Assembly: GCF_032884065.1 (NCBI RefSeq)
Contig: NC_088875.1
Location: forward strand, 46,803,235-46,867,234
DNA from: Artemia franciscana
Lineage: Eukaryota; Arthropoda; Branchiopoda; Anostraca; Artemiidae
Reading direction: 5' to 3'
DNA length: 64,000 nucleotides
Below, piece after piece: positions 11,200 through 22,983 of this stretch (position 1 is its first letter; each line of letters begins with the position of its first letter). Both the position numbers and the translations under genes were made by a program. Below the pieces are notes generated by a model. It was given only the letters and a program-made list of their open reading frames with translations, did no database searches and was not told the origin of the DNA.

Positions 11200-14100
11200 C
11201 TGATGTTTTGAAAAATAAACTAATAGCACTTAAACGCAAAAGACAAACTCAGTAAATTGAAACAGAGGGGAACGGAGTATTCCTCCTCTTTGCAGCACTC
11301 TCATTGTAAAAGTTTTGTTAAATAAAATACTCTTTTCTTTGTTTTTTAACGTGCCTTTTTTAATATAAGTTTTTTTTTGTTTTTTATTGTTTTTATTTTA
11401 ATGTGTATTATTTCAATATAATAGTTAAATCATTTGCAACTACAATTCAACGATAATTCCCAACATCACAAATCTCCGCTAATTTCAATTTTTTAAAAAT
11501 AAGCTAATAGTATTAAAACACAAAAGACAAATTCAGTAAACTAAAACAGAGGAGAATGGATTATTCCTCCTCTTTGCAGCACTCTCATCGTAAAAGTTTT
11601 GTTAAATAAAATACGTTTTTCTTTGTTTTTTATCATGCCTTTTTCTATATAAGTTTTTTTTGTTGTATTGTTGTTTTTTTTAATGTGTTCAATATAATAG
11701 TTAAATAATTTCACAACTACAATTCCACGATAATTTCCAACATCACAAATCTCCGCTAATTTCAATTTTTTTAAATAAGCTAATAGCATTTAAACACAAA
11801 AGACAAATTCAGTAAACTAAAACAGAGGGGAATGGATTGTTCCTCCTCTTTGCAGCACTCTTATCGTAAAATTTTTGTTAAATAAAATACGTTTTCCCTT
11901 GTTTTTCATCGCGCCTTTTTCAATATAAGTTTTTTTTGTTGCATTATTTTAATGTTTTCAATATGATAGTTCAATAATTTCACAACTACAATTCCACGAT
12001 AATTCCCAACATCACAGATTTCCATTTTTTAAAAATGGAATTTCCGTTTTTTATCGTGCCTTTTTCAATATACGTTTTTCTGTTGTTATTGTTTTTATTT
12101 TAATGTGTATTGTTTCAATATAATAGTTAAATAATTTCACAACTACAATTCCACGACAATTCCCAACATCACAAATCCCCACTAATTACTATTTTTGAAA
12201 AACAAACCAATAGCATTTAAACACAAAAGACAAATTCAGTAAAGTAAAACAGAGGAGATCGGATTATTCCTCCTCTTTGCAGCACTCTCATTGCAAAATT
12301 TTTTTTTAAATAAAACACGTTTTTCTTTGATTTTTATCATGCCTTTTTCTATATACTTTTTGTTGTTGTATTGTTTTTATTTTAATGTGTTCAATATAAT
12401 AGTTAAATGATTTCACAACTACAATTCCACGATCATTCCCAACATCACAAATCCCCACTAATTTCTATCTTTGAAAAACAAACTATATTTCTCCTCTTTG
12501 CAGCACTCTCATTGTAAAAGTTTTGTTAAATAAAATACGTTTTTCTTTGTTTTTTATCATGCCTTTTTCTATATAAGTTTTTTTGTTGTATTGTTTTTAT
12601 TTTAATGTGTTCAATATAATAGTTAAATAATTTCACAACTACAATTCCACGATAATTCCCAACATCACAAATCTCCACTAATTTCTATTTTTGAAAAACA
12701 AACTAATAGCATATAAACGCAAAAGAAAAATTCAGTAAAGTAAAACAGAGGGGAACGGATTATTCCTCCTCTTTGCAGCACTCTCATTGTAAAAGTTTTG
12801 TTAAATAAAATACGTTTTTCTTTGTTTTTTATCATGCCTTTTTCTATATAAGTTTTTGTTGTTGTATTGTTTTTATTTTAATGTATTCAATATAATAGTT
12901 AAATGATTTCACAACTACAATTCCACGATAATTCCCAACATCACAAATCCCCACTAATTTCTATTTTTGAAAAACAAACTAATAGCATTTAAACGCTAAA
13001 GACAAATTCAGTAACGTAAAACAGAGGGGAACGGATTATTCCTCCTCTTTGCAGCACTCACATTGTAAAAGTTTTGTTAAATAAAATACGTTTTTCTTTG
13101 TTTTTTATCATGCCTTTTTCTATATAAGTTTTTTTGTTGTATTGTTTTTATTTTAATGTGTTCCATATAATAGTTAAATAATTTCACAACTACAGTTCCA
13201 CGATAATTCCCAACATCACAAATCCCCACTAATTTCTATTTTTGAAAAACAAACTAATAGCATTTAAACACAAAATACAAATTCAGTAAAGTAAAACAGA
13301 GGAGAACGGATTATTCCTCCTCTTTGCAGCACTCTCATCGCAAAAGTTTTGTTAAATAAAATACGTTTTTCTTTGTTTTTTTATCATGCCTTTTTCTATA
13401 TAAGTTTTGTTGTTGTATTGTTTTTATTTTAATGTGTATTGTTTCAATATAATAGTTAAATAATTTCACAACTACAATTCCACGATAATTCCCAACATCA
13501 CAAATCTCCACTAATTTCAATTTTTAAAAAATAAACTAATAGCAATTAAACAAAAAAGACAAATTCATTAAATTAAAACAGAGGGGAACGGATTATTCCT
13601 CCTCTTTGCAGCACTCTCATTGTAAAAGTTTTGTTAAATAAAATACGTTTTTCTTTGTTTTTTTTATCATGCCTTTTTCTATATAAGTTTTGTTGTTGTA
13701 TTGTTTTTATTTTAATGTGTTCAATATAATAGTTAAATAATTTCACAACTACAATTCCACGATAATTCCCAACATCACAAATCCCCACTAATTTCTATTT
13801 TTGAAAAACAAACTAATAGCATTTAAACGCAAAAGACAAATACAGTAAAGTAAAACAGAGGGGAATGGATTATTCCTCCTCTTTGCAGCACTCTCATCCT
13901 TTGTTTCTTATTGTGCCTTTTTCAATATAAGTTTTTTTGTTTTTATTTTAATGTGTATTGTTTCAATATAATAGTTAAATAATTTCACAACTACAATTCC
14001 AAGATAATTCCCAACATCACAAATCTCCACTAATTTCAATTTTTAAAAAATAAACTAATAGCAATTAAACAAAAAAGACAAATTCAGTAAATTAAAACAG

Positions 14101-14310
14101 AGGGGAACGGATTATTCCTCCTCTTTGCAGCACTCTCATTGTAAAAGTTTTGTTAAATAAAATACGTTTTTCTTTGGTTTTTATCGTGCCTTTTTCAATA
14201 CAAGCTTTTTTTTTTGTTTTATTGTTTTTATTTTAATGTGTATTGTTTCAATATAATAGTTAAACAATTTCACAACTACAATTCCACGATAATTCCCAAC
14301 TTCACAAAAA
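11200..14310. repeat. Satellite array, about 276-bp unit, 11-12 copies
   Basis: The marker CCTCCTCTTTGCAGCACTC recurs at about 11282, 11565, 11841, 12268, 12492, 12764, 13040, 13315, 13596, 13874 and 14116. Most spacings are 272-284 bp; the 427, 224 and 242 bp spacings reflect internal deletions or a lost marker. Every unit carries CACAACTACAATTCCACGAT and TTGTTAAATAAAATACG. The 60-80 aa frames on the minus strand are copies of the satellite, not genes. The array sits entirely within a UBE2W intron. Confidence 0.95.
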
Positions 14311-14524
14311 TTTAATTGCTTCTTCTAAAAATCAGTGTCGGCTTCAGAAACAAATAATAAAATTTGGAAACATCTATTGTGTCTTCCTTGAATAACATTA
14401 GCTGAATATCTCTGCTTAATTCATTACTTAAGACACACTAATAACAGCCTTTTTACAATCCTGAAATAAAGCTACAGGACATCTCTTTCAAGAGATTTCA
14501 AATCGGACCAAAACGTATACTTAC
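14311..14524. other. UBE2W intron flank
   Basis: Intronic sequence between the satellite and the splice donor of the exon at 14525; nothing else seen. Confidence 0.5.
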
Positions 14525-14627
14525 AATTGGAGCCTCAAATGGATATTTCTTGCTAAACTTAAATCTTAATAAGAATCGCTCATTCTCATATATGGTGCTA
14601 GGTGCCCCAACAATAAAGAATTCCCAC
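14525..14627 (-). CDS. UBE2W: UBE2W-like E2 enzyme, beta-sheet exon
   Basis: Minus-strand exon with acceptor CAG (RC of 14628-14630) and donor GTAAG (14520-14524). Its first base completes the Glu codon begun at the end of 22886-22980. The remaining 34 codons read WEFFIVGAPSTIYENERFLL then RFKFSKKYPFEAPI. This aligns with the UBC-fold segment of UBE2W (W-x5-GAPGTLYEGE-x3-LLFKFS-x2-YPFDSP). It ends in phase 0 and runs into the catalytic exon at 5822-5977. Confidence 0.93.
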
Positions 14628-15677
14628 CTGGAAGTAGAAAAAACAAGAATTATTTTTTTAAATATTCATCAAACCTTTCTTTATGCCATTAGTTCGTGTC
14701 AGTAATGCCTAGCCAATCACAGGAGGTAATACAATGGGTAATTGAAGCCAGTATCTCCCGAGAGAACTTGTTACAGTGAAAATCAGTTGGTTTTCAATAA
14801 CCACAAGATGCTATACCCTGTTTTAGCTTATGGCTGAGATTGGGGCGAAATGTTTTTTTTTCTAGTTTATGCTGTCTGAGAGACTCCTTGGGTAGTTGTG
14901 TCTTCAAATACAAACTTTAAGAATTGTGCTATTGATTTGTGTAGATTGGCCACGACTGTTCATTTCCCACCTGATAATCCCAGGATAACCCTGATAATCC
15001 TGGTATCCCAGGATAAATAAAAAGAAGATAAAATCAAAGCTGCATGAAGCTTTCCGATGCTTGAAAATTAAAGGATGCTTCCAAGGGAGACAGAAGCCAA
15101 AATATAAAAAAGATGCACGGGGGCTAGTCAAAAAACCATCCGCAAAGTCAACATAACTCTTCTCCCATTCTTATTACTGACTTCTGTCCTCATTTATTTT
15201 ATTGTTATGTTGTTGTGGTTTTCCCATGAAAATTTCAACCCTTTGTCCCAAATTCTTTAAAGTACCAATAGCAGTAAAAATGAAATCAGATTCTTCTGAT
15301 TAAGTGTAAACTTGTACAATCATACACAATTAATGAAAAAGACATCCATATGCAGTTATAGTATTTAGTTGGCGTCAAGTTTGAAAATAAGGAACCTATT
15401 GGAAAATCAGCAGAAAATGAGCAAAACAACATATCATCATTGAGCTCTAAAAAGTCAAGCCTTCCTGATTGCTGTAGCAAGAGACAAACACTACCATTAA
15501 TTGGCAGTAAACTGGGTAAAAGCCAGGTCGAGAACTGGGCAAAAAGTGATTGGATGAGTAAAATAATGAAAAAATATTGGCTAGCCCTAGCATCTTGTTA
15601 TCAAATACAAATGGAGAAGTATATTATTGAATAACTAAATGTGTAAGCTATGCATTAACACGTTTATTATTAAAATT
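14628..15677. other. UBE2W intron, no feature seen
   Basis: Includes a small tandem of CCTGATAATCCC/CCTGGTATCCCAGG (14970-15015). Otherwise no repeat family or coding homology was recognised. Confidence 0.45.
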
Positions 15678-17368
15678 ACATAAAAAAACAAGTTTTTTTA
15701 ACTGAAAGTAAGGAGCGACATTAACACTTAAAACGAACAGAAATTACTCCGTGTATGAAAGGGGCTGTTCCTTCCCCAACGCACCGCTCTTTACGCTAAA
15801 GTTTGACTTTTTCTCTCAATTCCACTTTATAAAACGGTAAATAACTTTAGCGTAAAGAGCGGGACGTTGAGGAAGGAACAGCCCCTTTCATACATGGAGT
15901 AATTTCTGTTTAACTTTTAACGTCGCTCCTTACTTTCAGTTAAAAAAAACTTTTTTTCTGAACGTTTTTCAATTAATGCATGTTTGATTTTGGCTCTCCG
16001 CAAATGAATAATTAAAACGAAATTTGCGTATTAAGTTTTTTTTGCTAAATGGCTTTCTCTTAGTTTTGATCAGACGATTTTGAAAAAAAGGGTGGGGGAG
16101 GAGGCGTAGTTGCCCTTCAATTTTTCGGTTAGTTAAAAGCCAACTAGAATTTTTAATTTTTAACGAACGTTTTTTTTAGCAAAAAATATATGTAATTTAC
16201 AAATTAACTTACGTAACGAACTTCTATATCTGTATATTTTTAATATGTATATGAGGGGGTTTGCCCCCTCGTTAATACCTCGCTCTTTACATTAAAGCTT
16301 TAATTTTGCCCTTGACACCTGAACCATGAAGGCTGTAGAATAAGTAGTTGAAATTACTAAAAATACTTTAGCGTAAAGAGCGAGGTATTGAGAAAGATAT
16401 GAACTATTATTAACTATTATATATTATGATTATTATATGCGTAATAATCTCTGTTCGTTTAAGTTTTAATGCTGGTCCTTACCTTCAGTGGAAACAACTT
16501 TTTCATATTTATTTTTTCATTATTTTTTTTTAATAATGCTAGAAAATCTTGCGCCCTCTTAATGGAATTTCTCTTCTCCCATGACAAATTCCTCCAAGGT
16601 AATATCCTCCCACGTAGCCCACTCCCCTCAACCCCACCACAACCAAAAAACCCCCCTGAAAAGGTCTGTACACTTCCAAATAACCATTAATGTGTGTAAA
16701 CGCTGATCAAAGTTTGTAACTTGCAGCCCCTCCCCTGGGGACTATGGGGGAGTAAGTCAGCCCCAAAGACATTGTTATTATATTTTTCGACTATGGTGAA
16801 CGAAATGGCTATCTCAAAATTTTGATTCGTTGACTTTGGGAAAAATGAGCAAGGGAGGGGGCCTAGGTGCCCTCCAATTTTTTGGTCACTTAATAAGGGC
16901 ACTAGAACTTTTAATTTCCGTTAAAATGAGCCCTCTCGCGACATTCTAGGACCCCTTGGTCGATATGATCACCCCTTTGAAAAAAAAAACAAACAAGCAA
17001 ATAAACACGCACCCGTGATAGGTCTTCTGGCAAAAAATACTAAGTTCCACATTTTTGTAGATTAGAGCTTGAAACTTCTACAATAAGGTTCTCTGATACA
17101 CTGAATGCGATGGTGTGATTTTCGTTAAGATCGTATGAGTTTTATGGGTTGTTTTCTCCTATTTTCCAAAACAAGGCAAATTTTCTCAGACCCGTAACTT
17201 TTGATGAGTAAGACTAAATTTGATGGAACTTATATATTTAAAACAGCATAAAAATCCGATTCTTTTGATGCATCCATTAGTATCAAAATTCTATTTTTTA
17301 GAGTTTTGGTTACTATTGAGCCGGGTCGCTCCTTACTACAGTTCGTTACCATGAACTGTTTGATTATT
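15678..17368 (-). repeat. Palindromic composite element, copy 3 (inverted)
   Basis: Same modules as copies 1 and 2 but in opposite orientation: terminal hairpin at 15688-15952, inner inverted repeat at 16255-16400, central block at 16600-17130, and the leading palindrome at about 17338-17358 (RC reads CAGTTCATGGTAACGAACTG). Confidence 0.85.
15688..15952. repeat. Long hairpin (copy 3)
   Basis: Arms about 15688-15800 and 15842-15952. The copy-specific TTCCTTCC run in the left arm is mirrored as GGAAGGAA in the right arm. The right arm has a small deletion (TGTTTAACTTTTAACG). Confidence 0.9.
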
Positions 17369-17785
17369 CGCCATTTTTAATTATGAGCTAAAGACTTACT
17401 TACAAGAAAAATATTTTGAAAAGACTATTAGGCCTATATTTGTCCCTTTAGCATTTCAGTTTCGTTCTTGTGTCAATTGAATCCATATTTTCTTCAGATT
17501 CCAAAAGTATTACTTTTGTTATTTAATTTGTATTAAGTCAAATACAAATACTAAATATATTGTTGCTCTTCAAAGAACAAGAAAAGAGACCAAGAGATAC
17601 CACATTTAACTGTAACAAAACCACTTATTTTGCAACATTATCCTATCTGTTTGGCTTGATACATAAAAAGCGTAAAAGCCAAAAGAATCGCGAAAAATTC
17701 TTGTTGTCAGTTTCAAGTAGACCTAACACGGAGCCATATGGGAAATATTTTTATATTTCAATGTCCTTGGCACTTTAATTTGTCC
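17369..17785. other. UBE2W intron, no feature seen
   Basis: AT-rich sequence between palindromic copy 3 and the mariner remnant; nothing recognised. Confidence 0.4.
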
Positions 17786-18356
17786 TTCTCATATTGCAGA
17801 TAAATCACGCCCGCACCGTTAGAATTTTGCACGAATGGTGCAAAATTCACAACGAGCGATGATCCAGTTTTTGTGGTCAGAGGCTGCTTCGGGAACCACC
17901 ATTCATCAGGTGTCTTGCCTAAGCCTGGTGTCAACGAATGCATAAATAAAAATATAAATAGCCGACTGAATGATACGCATAAGGAAAAAGCCGGAAAAGC
18001 ATCTAGGGCAACAAATCATGAAAACACTGAACGCACACGTGACAGTTTTGCTAGACAGACGAGTGACTATTGATGGAGTGGTACATCATCAACAAATTAG
18101 TCTTGATTCTCCATGTGAAATCACGCACAACAGACTTGGATTTCATCAAGTCTGTGCATGTGGGTCCCAAAACAACTCACTGTGTTGTGTAAACAAACAC
18201 GCTTTGAGACTTGCCAAACGCCTTTGGTTCGCTGTGCTAACGCAAGTGACGGCTTCTGAGACAGAATCATCACTGGTGGCAGAACCTGGATCCACCATTA
18301 AGAGTCAAAAAGTAAATAGCGGAGTTTATGGCCCCAGATACACCTTCCAATGATAA
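17786..18356 (+). pseudogene. Decayed mariner transposase
   Basis: Plus-strand translation across several frames gives, in order, AMIQFLWSEAASGTTIHQ, RLNDTHKEKAGKASRATN, TVLLDRRVTIDGVVHHQQIS, ITHNRLGFHQVCACGSQNN and EPGSTIKSQK. These follow the N-terminal helix-turn-helix, linker and pre-catalytic region of mariner transposases (family knowledge: RVTIDEVAHHLQIS-like, IIHNRLGFHKVCARWVP-like). Several frameshifts are needed and the DETW catalytic segment is missing, so it is inactive. Inverted terminal repeats were not identified. Confidence 0.8.
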
Positions 18357-18464
18357 AAACCGGATCACCGGTTGTTGTTTCTCATTGATGCAAACTCCTA
18401 ATGGAACTCCCATTATCTCTCTGCAATATCAGAAAGACAAGTTAAGGAATTAGGGTTGAAATCA

Positions 18465-19928
18465 AACAGTTCATGGTTATGAACCGTAGTAAGGAGCAAC
18501 CCGGCTAAATAGTAAACGAAACTCTAAAAAACGGAATTTTGATACTAAGAGATGCATTAAAAGAATCGGATTTTAATGCTGATTAAATATACTAGTTTCA
18601 CCAAATTTAGTCATACTCATCAAAAGTTACGAGCCTGAGAAAATTTGCCTTATTTTGAAAAATAGGAGGAAACGTCCCCTAAAAGTCATAGAATCTTAAC
18701 GAAAATTATACACCATCGCATTCAGCGTATCAGAGAAATCAATTGTAAAAGTTTCAAGCTCCTATCTACAAAAATGTGGAACTTCATATTTTTTGCCAGA
18801 AGACCGATCACAGGTGCGTGTTTATTTGTTGTTTTTTTTCAGAGGTCATCGTATTGACCAAGTGCTCCTAGAATGTCGAAAAAGTGTTCCTAGAATGTCG
18901 CAAGATGGCTCATTCTGATGGAAATCAAAAATTCTAGTGCCCTTTTTAAGTGACCAAAAAAATTAGAGGGCACCTAGGCCCCCTCCCATGCTCATGTTTT
19001 CCCAAGATCAACTGATCGAAATTTTGAGATAGCCATTTTGCTCAGCATAGTTGAAAAACATAATAACTATGTCTTCGGGGATGACTTACTCCTTCAGAGT
19101 TCCCGGGGGAGGGGCTGTAAGTTACAAACTTTGACCTGTGTTTACATAGTAATAATTATTGGGAAGTTCATAGACGTTTTCAGAGGGATTTCTTTGGTTG
19201 GGGGGATTGAGGGGAGGGGGCAACGAGGGAGGATCTTTCCTCGGAGGAATTTGTTATGGGGGAAGAGAAATTGAATAAGGAGGCTCAGGATTTTCTAGCA
19301 TTATTATTAAAAAACAATGAAAAAATAAATATGAAAAAGTTTTTTCAACTAAAAGTAAAGAGCAGCATTAAAACTTAAAATGAACAGAGATTATTACGCA
19401 TATGAGGGGTTCTTCTCCTCCTAAATACCTCGCTCTTTACGCTGAAGTATTTTTAGTAATTTCAACTAATTTTTCTACGGCCTTTCTGGTTCAGGGGTCG
19501 TTCTTAAAGAATTGGGACAAAATTTAAGCTTTAGTGTAAAGAGTGTATTAACGAGGGGATAAACCCCCTCATATACATAATAAAATTATACGAATATAGA
19601 AGTTCGTTACGCAAGTTAATTCTTAAGTTACAAACATGTATTAATTTAATAACGCTCAGAAATTAAATAAAAAAAAAAAAAAAATCAAAACGTAAAACAA
19701 ACAGAAATTACTCCGTGTATAAAAGGGGCTGTTCCCTTCTCAACGCCCCGCTCTTTACGCTAAAGTTTTTCACTGTTTAATAAAGTAGAATTGATAGAAA
19801 GAGTCAAACTTTAGCGTAAAGAGAGGGGCGTTGAGAAGGGAACAACCCCTTTTATACACAGAGTAATTTCTGTTCGTTTTAAGTTTTAATGTTGCTCCTT
19901 ACTTTCAGTTAAAAAAAATATTTTTTTT
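18465..19928 (+). repeat. Palindromic composite element, copy 4
   Basis: Leading palindrome CAGTTCATGGTTATGAACCG, central block, inner inverted repeat (19430-19570) and a terminal hairpin. Compared with copies 1, 2, 3 and 5 it lacks most of the segment between the inner repeat and the hairpin (the region with AATTGGAGGGCAACTAGGCC). Confidence 0.85.
19680..19918. repeat. Long hairpin (copy 4)
   Basis: Arms about 19685-19768 and 19803-19910. GGGGCTGTTCCCTTCTCAAC in the left arm is mirrored in the right arm with one mismatch. The left outer arm is eroded to an A-run. Confidence 0.88.
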
Positions 19929-20180
19929 ATTTAATTTTCCAGCAGGGCCACAACAATAAAATAAATAAAAACAAAGGTCAATAGAAAACAATGTAAGAAG
20001 ATTTATGTCAACGTTGAAGATAATTTTTATTTGGCTTCGTAATTTTGAACCAAAATTTATCTGAGAGTGTAATCCTTTAATAAAAGCGCAAGGAGGAGAA
20101 CATCCTCCCTACCCCTCCTCCTTCCATTTGTACTGGTATTTATTCATTTTATTTGTGTATGTGAGAATATGTGTAAAATC
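19929..20180. other. Spacer between palindromic copies 4 and 5
   Basis: AT-rich intronic spacer with no recognised feature. Confidence 0.4.
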
Positions 20181-21965
20181 AAACAGTTCATGGTAACAAA
20201 CTGCAGTAAGGAGCGACCCGGTTCAATAGTAAACGAAACTCTAAAAAACGGAATTTTGATACTAAAAGATAGATCAAAAGAATCAGATTTATATGCTGAT
20301 TTTAAATTTACAATTTTTATCAAATTTAATCTTACTCATCAAAAGTTACGAGCCTGAGAAAATTTGCCTTAATTTGAAAAATAGGGGAAAACACCCCCTA
20401 AGAGTCGTATAATCCTAACAAAAATCACAACATCGCATTCAGCGTATCAGAAAACCCTAATGAAAAAGTTTCAAGCTCCTATCTACAAAAATGTGGAACT
20501 TCGTATTTTTTTGCCAGAAGACCAATCATGGGTGCATGTTTATTTGTTTTTTTCCCCCAGGGGTCATCGTATCGACCAAGTGGTCCTAGAATGTCGCAAA
20601 AGGGCTCATTCTAACGGAAATGAAAAGTTCTAGTGCCCTTTTTAAGTGACCATAAAAACTGGAGGGCACCTAGGCCCCCTCCCACGCTCATTTATTCCCA
20701 AAGTCAATGGATCAAAATTTTGAAATAGCCATTTTGTTTAAAATAGTCGAAAAACATGATAACTATGTCTTTGGAGATGACTTACTCCCCCACAGTCCCC
20801 AGGGGAGGAGCTGCAAGTTACAAACTTTGACCAATGTTTACATACAGTGATGGTTATTGGAAATGTACAAACGTTTTCAGGGAGATTGTTTGGGTTGGGG
20901 GGGGGGTTGAGGGGAGGTTGCTATGTGAGAGGATCTTCCCTTGGAGGAATATGCTATGGAGAAAGAAAAACTCAATGAAGGGGGCGCAGGATTTTCTAGC
21001 ATTATTATAAAAAAAAAAACTATGAAAATATAAATATGAAAAGTTTTTTAACTAATAGTAAGGAGCAGTATTAAAACTTAAAACAAACAGAGATTATTAC
21101 GCATATAAGGGGTTCTTCTCCTTCTAAATACCTTGCTCTTTACGCTAAAGTATTTTTAGTAATTTCAACTATTTATTCTATGGCCTTTCTGATTCAGGGG
21201 TCATTCTTAAAGAATTGAGACAAAATTTAAGCTTTAGTGTAAAGATCGAGGTATTAACGAGGGGACAAACCCCCTCATATACATAATAAAAATATAAAAA
21301 TATAGAAGTTCGTTATGTAAGTTAATTCTTAAGTTATGTATATTTTTTACTAATAAAAACGTTCGTTAAAATTAAAAGTTCTAGTTGTCTTTTTAAGTAA
21401 CCGAAAAATTGGAGGGCAACTAGGCCTCCCCCTCCACCCCTTTTTTCTCAGAATCGTCTGATCAAGACTAAGAGAAAGCCATTTATCCCAAAAAAAGAAT
21501 AAATATGCAAATTTCATTTTAATAATTGATGTGTGGAGAGCCAAAATCAAACTTGCATTAATCCAAAAACTTTCAGAAATTAAATTAAAAAAAACTAGCT
21601 TTTTTAACTGAAAATAAGGAGCGACATTAAAACTTAAAACCAACAGAAATTACTCCGTGTATGAAAGGGGTGTTCCCTTCTCAATGCCCAGAAATTACTC
21701 TGTGTAAGGAAGGGGATGTTCCCTTCTCAACGCTCCACTCTTTACGCTAAAGTTTTTTACTGTTTAATGAAGTAGAATTGAGAGAAAGAGTCAATCTTTA
21801 GCGTAAAGAGTGGAGCGTTGAGGAGGGAACAGCCCCTTTCATACGCGGAGTAATTTCTGGGTGTTGAGAAGGGAACATCCCCTTTCATACACGAAGTAAT
21901 TTCTGTTGGTTTTAAGTTTTAATGTTGCTCCTTACTTTCAGTTAAAAAAGCTAGTTCTTTTTTAT
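20181..21965 (+). repeat. Palindromic composite element, copy 5
   Basis: Leading palindrome CAGTTCATGGTAACAAACTG, central block (20390-20990), inner inverted repeat (21120-21280), a segment with AATTGGAGGGCAACTAGGCC, and an enlarged terminal hairpin (21590-21960). Confidence 0.87.
21590..21960. repeat. Enlarged hairpin with mirrored duplication (copy 5)
   Basis: The left arm contains two versions of the AGAAATTACTC(C/T)GTGTA...GTTCCCTTCTCAA block (about 21646-21690 and 21690-21735). The right arm contains the reverse complement of both (about 21808-21858 and 21858-21910). The duplication is therefore present symmetrically in both arms. Confidence 0.9.
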
Positions 21966-22885
21966 TTAATAATGTAAAAAGAATGGATCAATAAATAAAA
22001 AACAAAGAATCACACTGGTACTATTTATTGATTGAAGCTAGTCAGATTATTAATTTTTTTTTTTAATATAGTTTTTTCTACAAAAAGTAATGAGCAGCAT
22101 TAAAACTTAAAACAAAAAAAAATATTCTGTTTAGTAGGGGGGCTGCCTCATCCTCAAAGTTGTTTAAATATGAATCTTTTTCAAATTTATTTACTCTTTT
22201 GTTTCAGGGGTCTTTCGTAAAAGATTGAGACAAAATTTCAAACTTTTGCTTAAAGAGCAACAGAAACATGTATCAGCAGAACAATATATCAGCTAAAGCT
22301 CATATACAAAATGTAAGAAAAAACGAGAAATCACACAAACACTGCACAAAAAAAAAAAAAAAAAAAAACTTACATAAACAAATCCAACACTGTACTTCAA
22401 TGAAAATTGTGCTATTTGGAACATCATAATAAAATAATTATTAATTCGAAAAATGCCAAACAAACTTTTTCCTCTTTAAAACTGAGTAGCTGTTAACTTT
22501 TTCATTAGAATAGCTGACTTCAGCAATGAAAATATTAAAAACATCAGAAAGATCATTTGTATTCAAAGATAGGATGGTCATTTGTATTAATAAATAAATA
22601 TACCAAAGTCATACACATACCCATGTAGGAAGTCAAGTGGGACAGCAACCTCTATTCCTGGAGAGATAAAAACCAATATAGAGTGAAAAATAGTGTATGC
22701 TTCAAAATAGATAGCATATTTCTTTCAAATTATGCTTCCGTTTGCCCTTTCCTCCTGCAATCTTTTTTGCTACAAAAGCAAATTTACTGTCGGAAAATTA
22801 TTCACATAAAACTATGATGTTTTTTTCCAACAACTTACACAAAACAAAACGTGCTTGAAAATAACAATATAAGATCTAAGCTTAC
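21966..22885. other. UBE2W intron with a degenerate palindromic-element fragment
   Basis: 22070-22270 carries AAAGTAATGAGCAGCATTAA, then AACTTAAAAC and AAGATTGAGACAAAATTTCA, all diverged pieces of the palindromic element. A 20-base A-run follows at about 22350. The rest is plain AT-rich intron. Confidence 0.5.
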
Positions 22886-22980
22886 TCAAATATATTCTCT
22901 GCAATTTTATCTGCATCAATTTCAATCCAAGGACGCTGAGGACATGACATAAGTCTATCCAAATCCTTCAATATTCTTTT
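22886..22980 (-). CDS. UBE2W: UBE2W-like E2 enzyme, N-terminal helix exon
   Basis: Minus-strand exon with acceptor TAG (RC of 22981-22983) and donor GTAAG (22881-22885). It encodes KRILKDLDRLMSCPQRPWIE followed by IDADKIAENIFE. The spacing matches the first E2 helix and loop of UBE2W (KRLQKELLALQNDPP..., then NITQW). It ends two bases into a codon completed at 14627. The initiator exon lies upstream (above 22983) and was not found; in related genes only a few residues precede this helix. Confidence 0.85.
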
Positions 22981-22983
22981 CTA

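Noticed and set aside
11541-13788. Repeated minus-strand frames containing ICDVGNYRGIVVVKLFNYYI
   Set aside because: The NYRGI string looks like an RT motif, but it is simply the translated 276-bp satellite and has no flanking RT motifs.
11200-14310. CRISPR-like or other immune repeat array
   Set aside because: Units of 276 bp without short unique spacers in an intron-bearing genome are a eukaryotic satellite.
17758-17943. Minus-strand frame with TPDEWWFPKQPLTTKTGSSL
   Set aside because: The plus strand gives mariner transposase motifs over the same bases; the minus-strand frame is its antisense shadow.
22611-22660. Possible extra UBE2W exon with AG and GT borders on the minus strand
   Set aside because: The translation does not match any E2 segment, and the flanking exons already join in phase without it.
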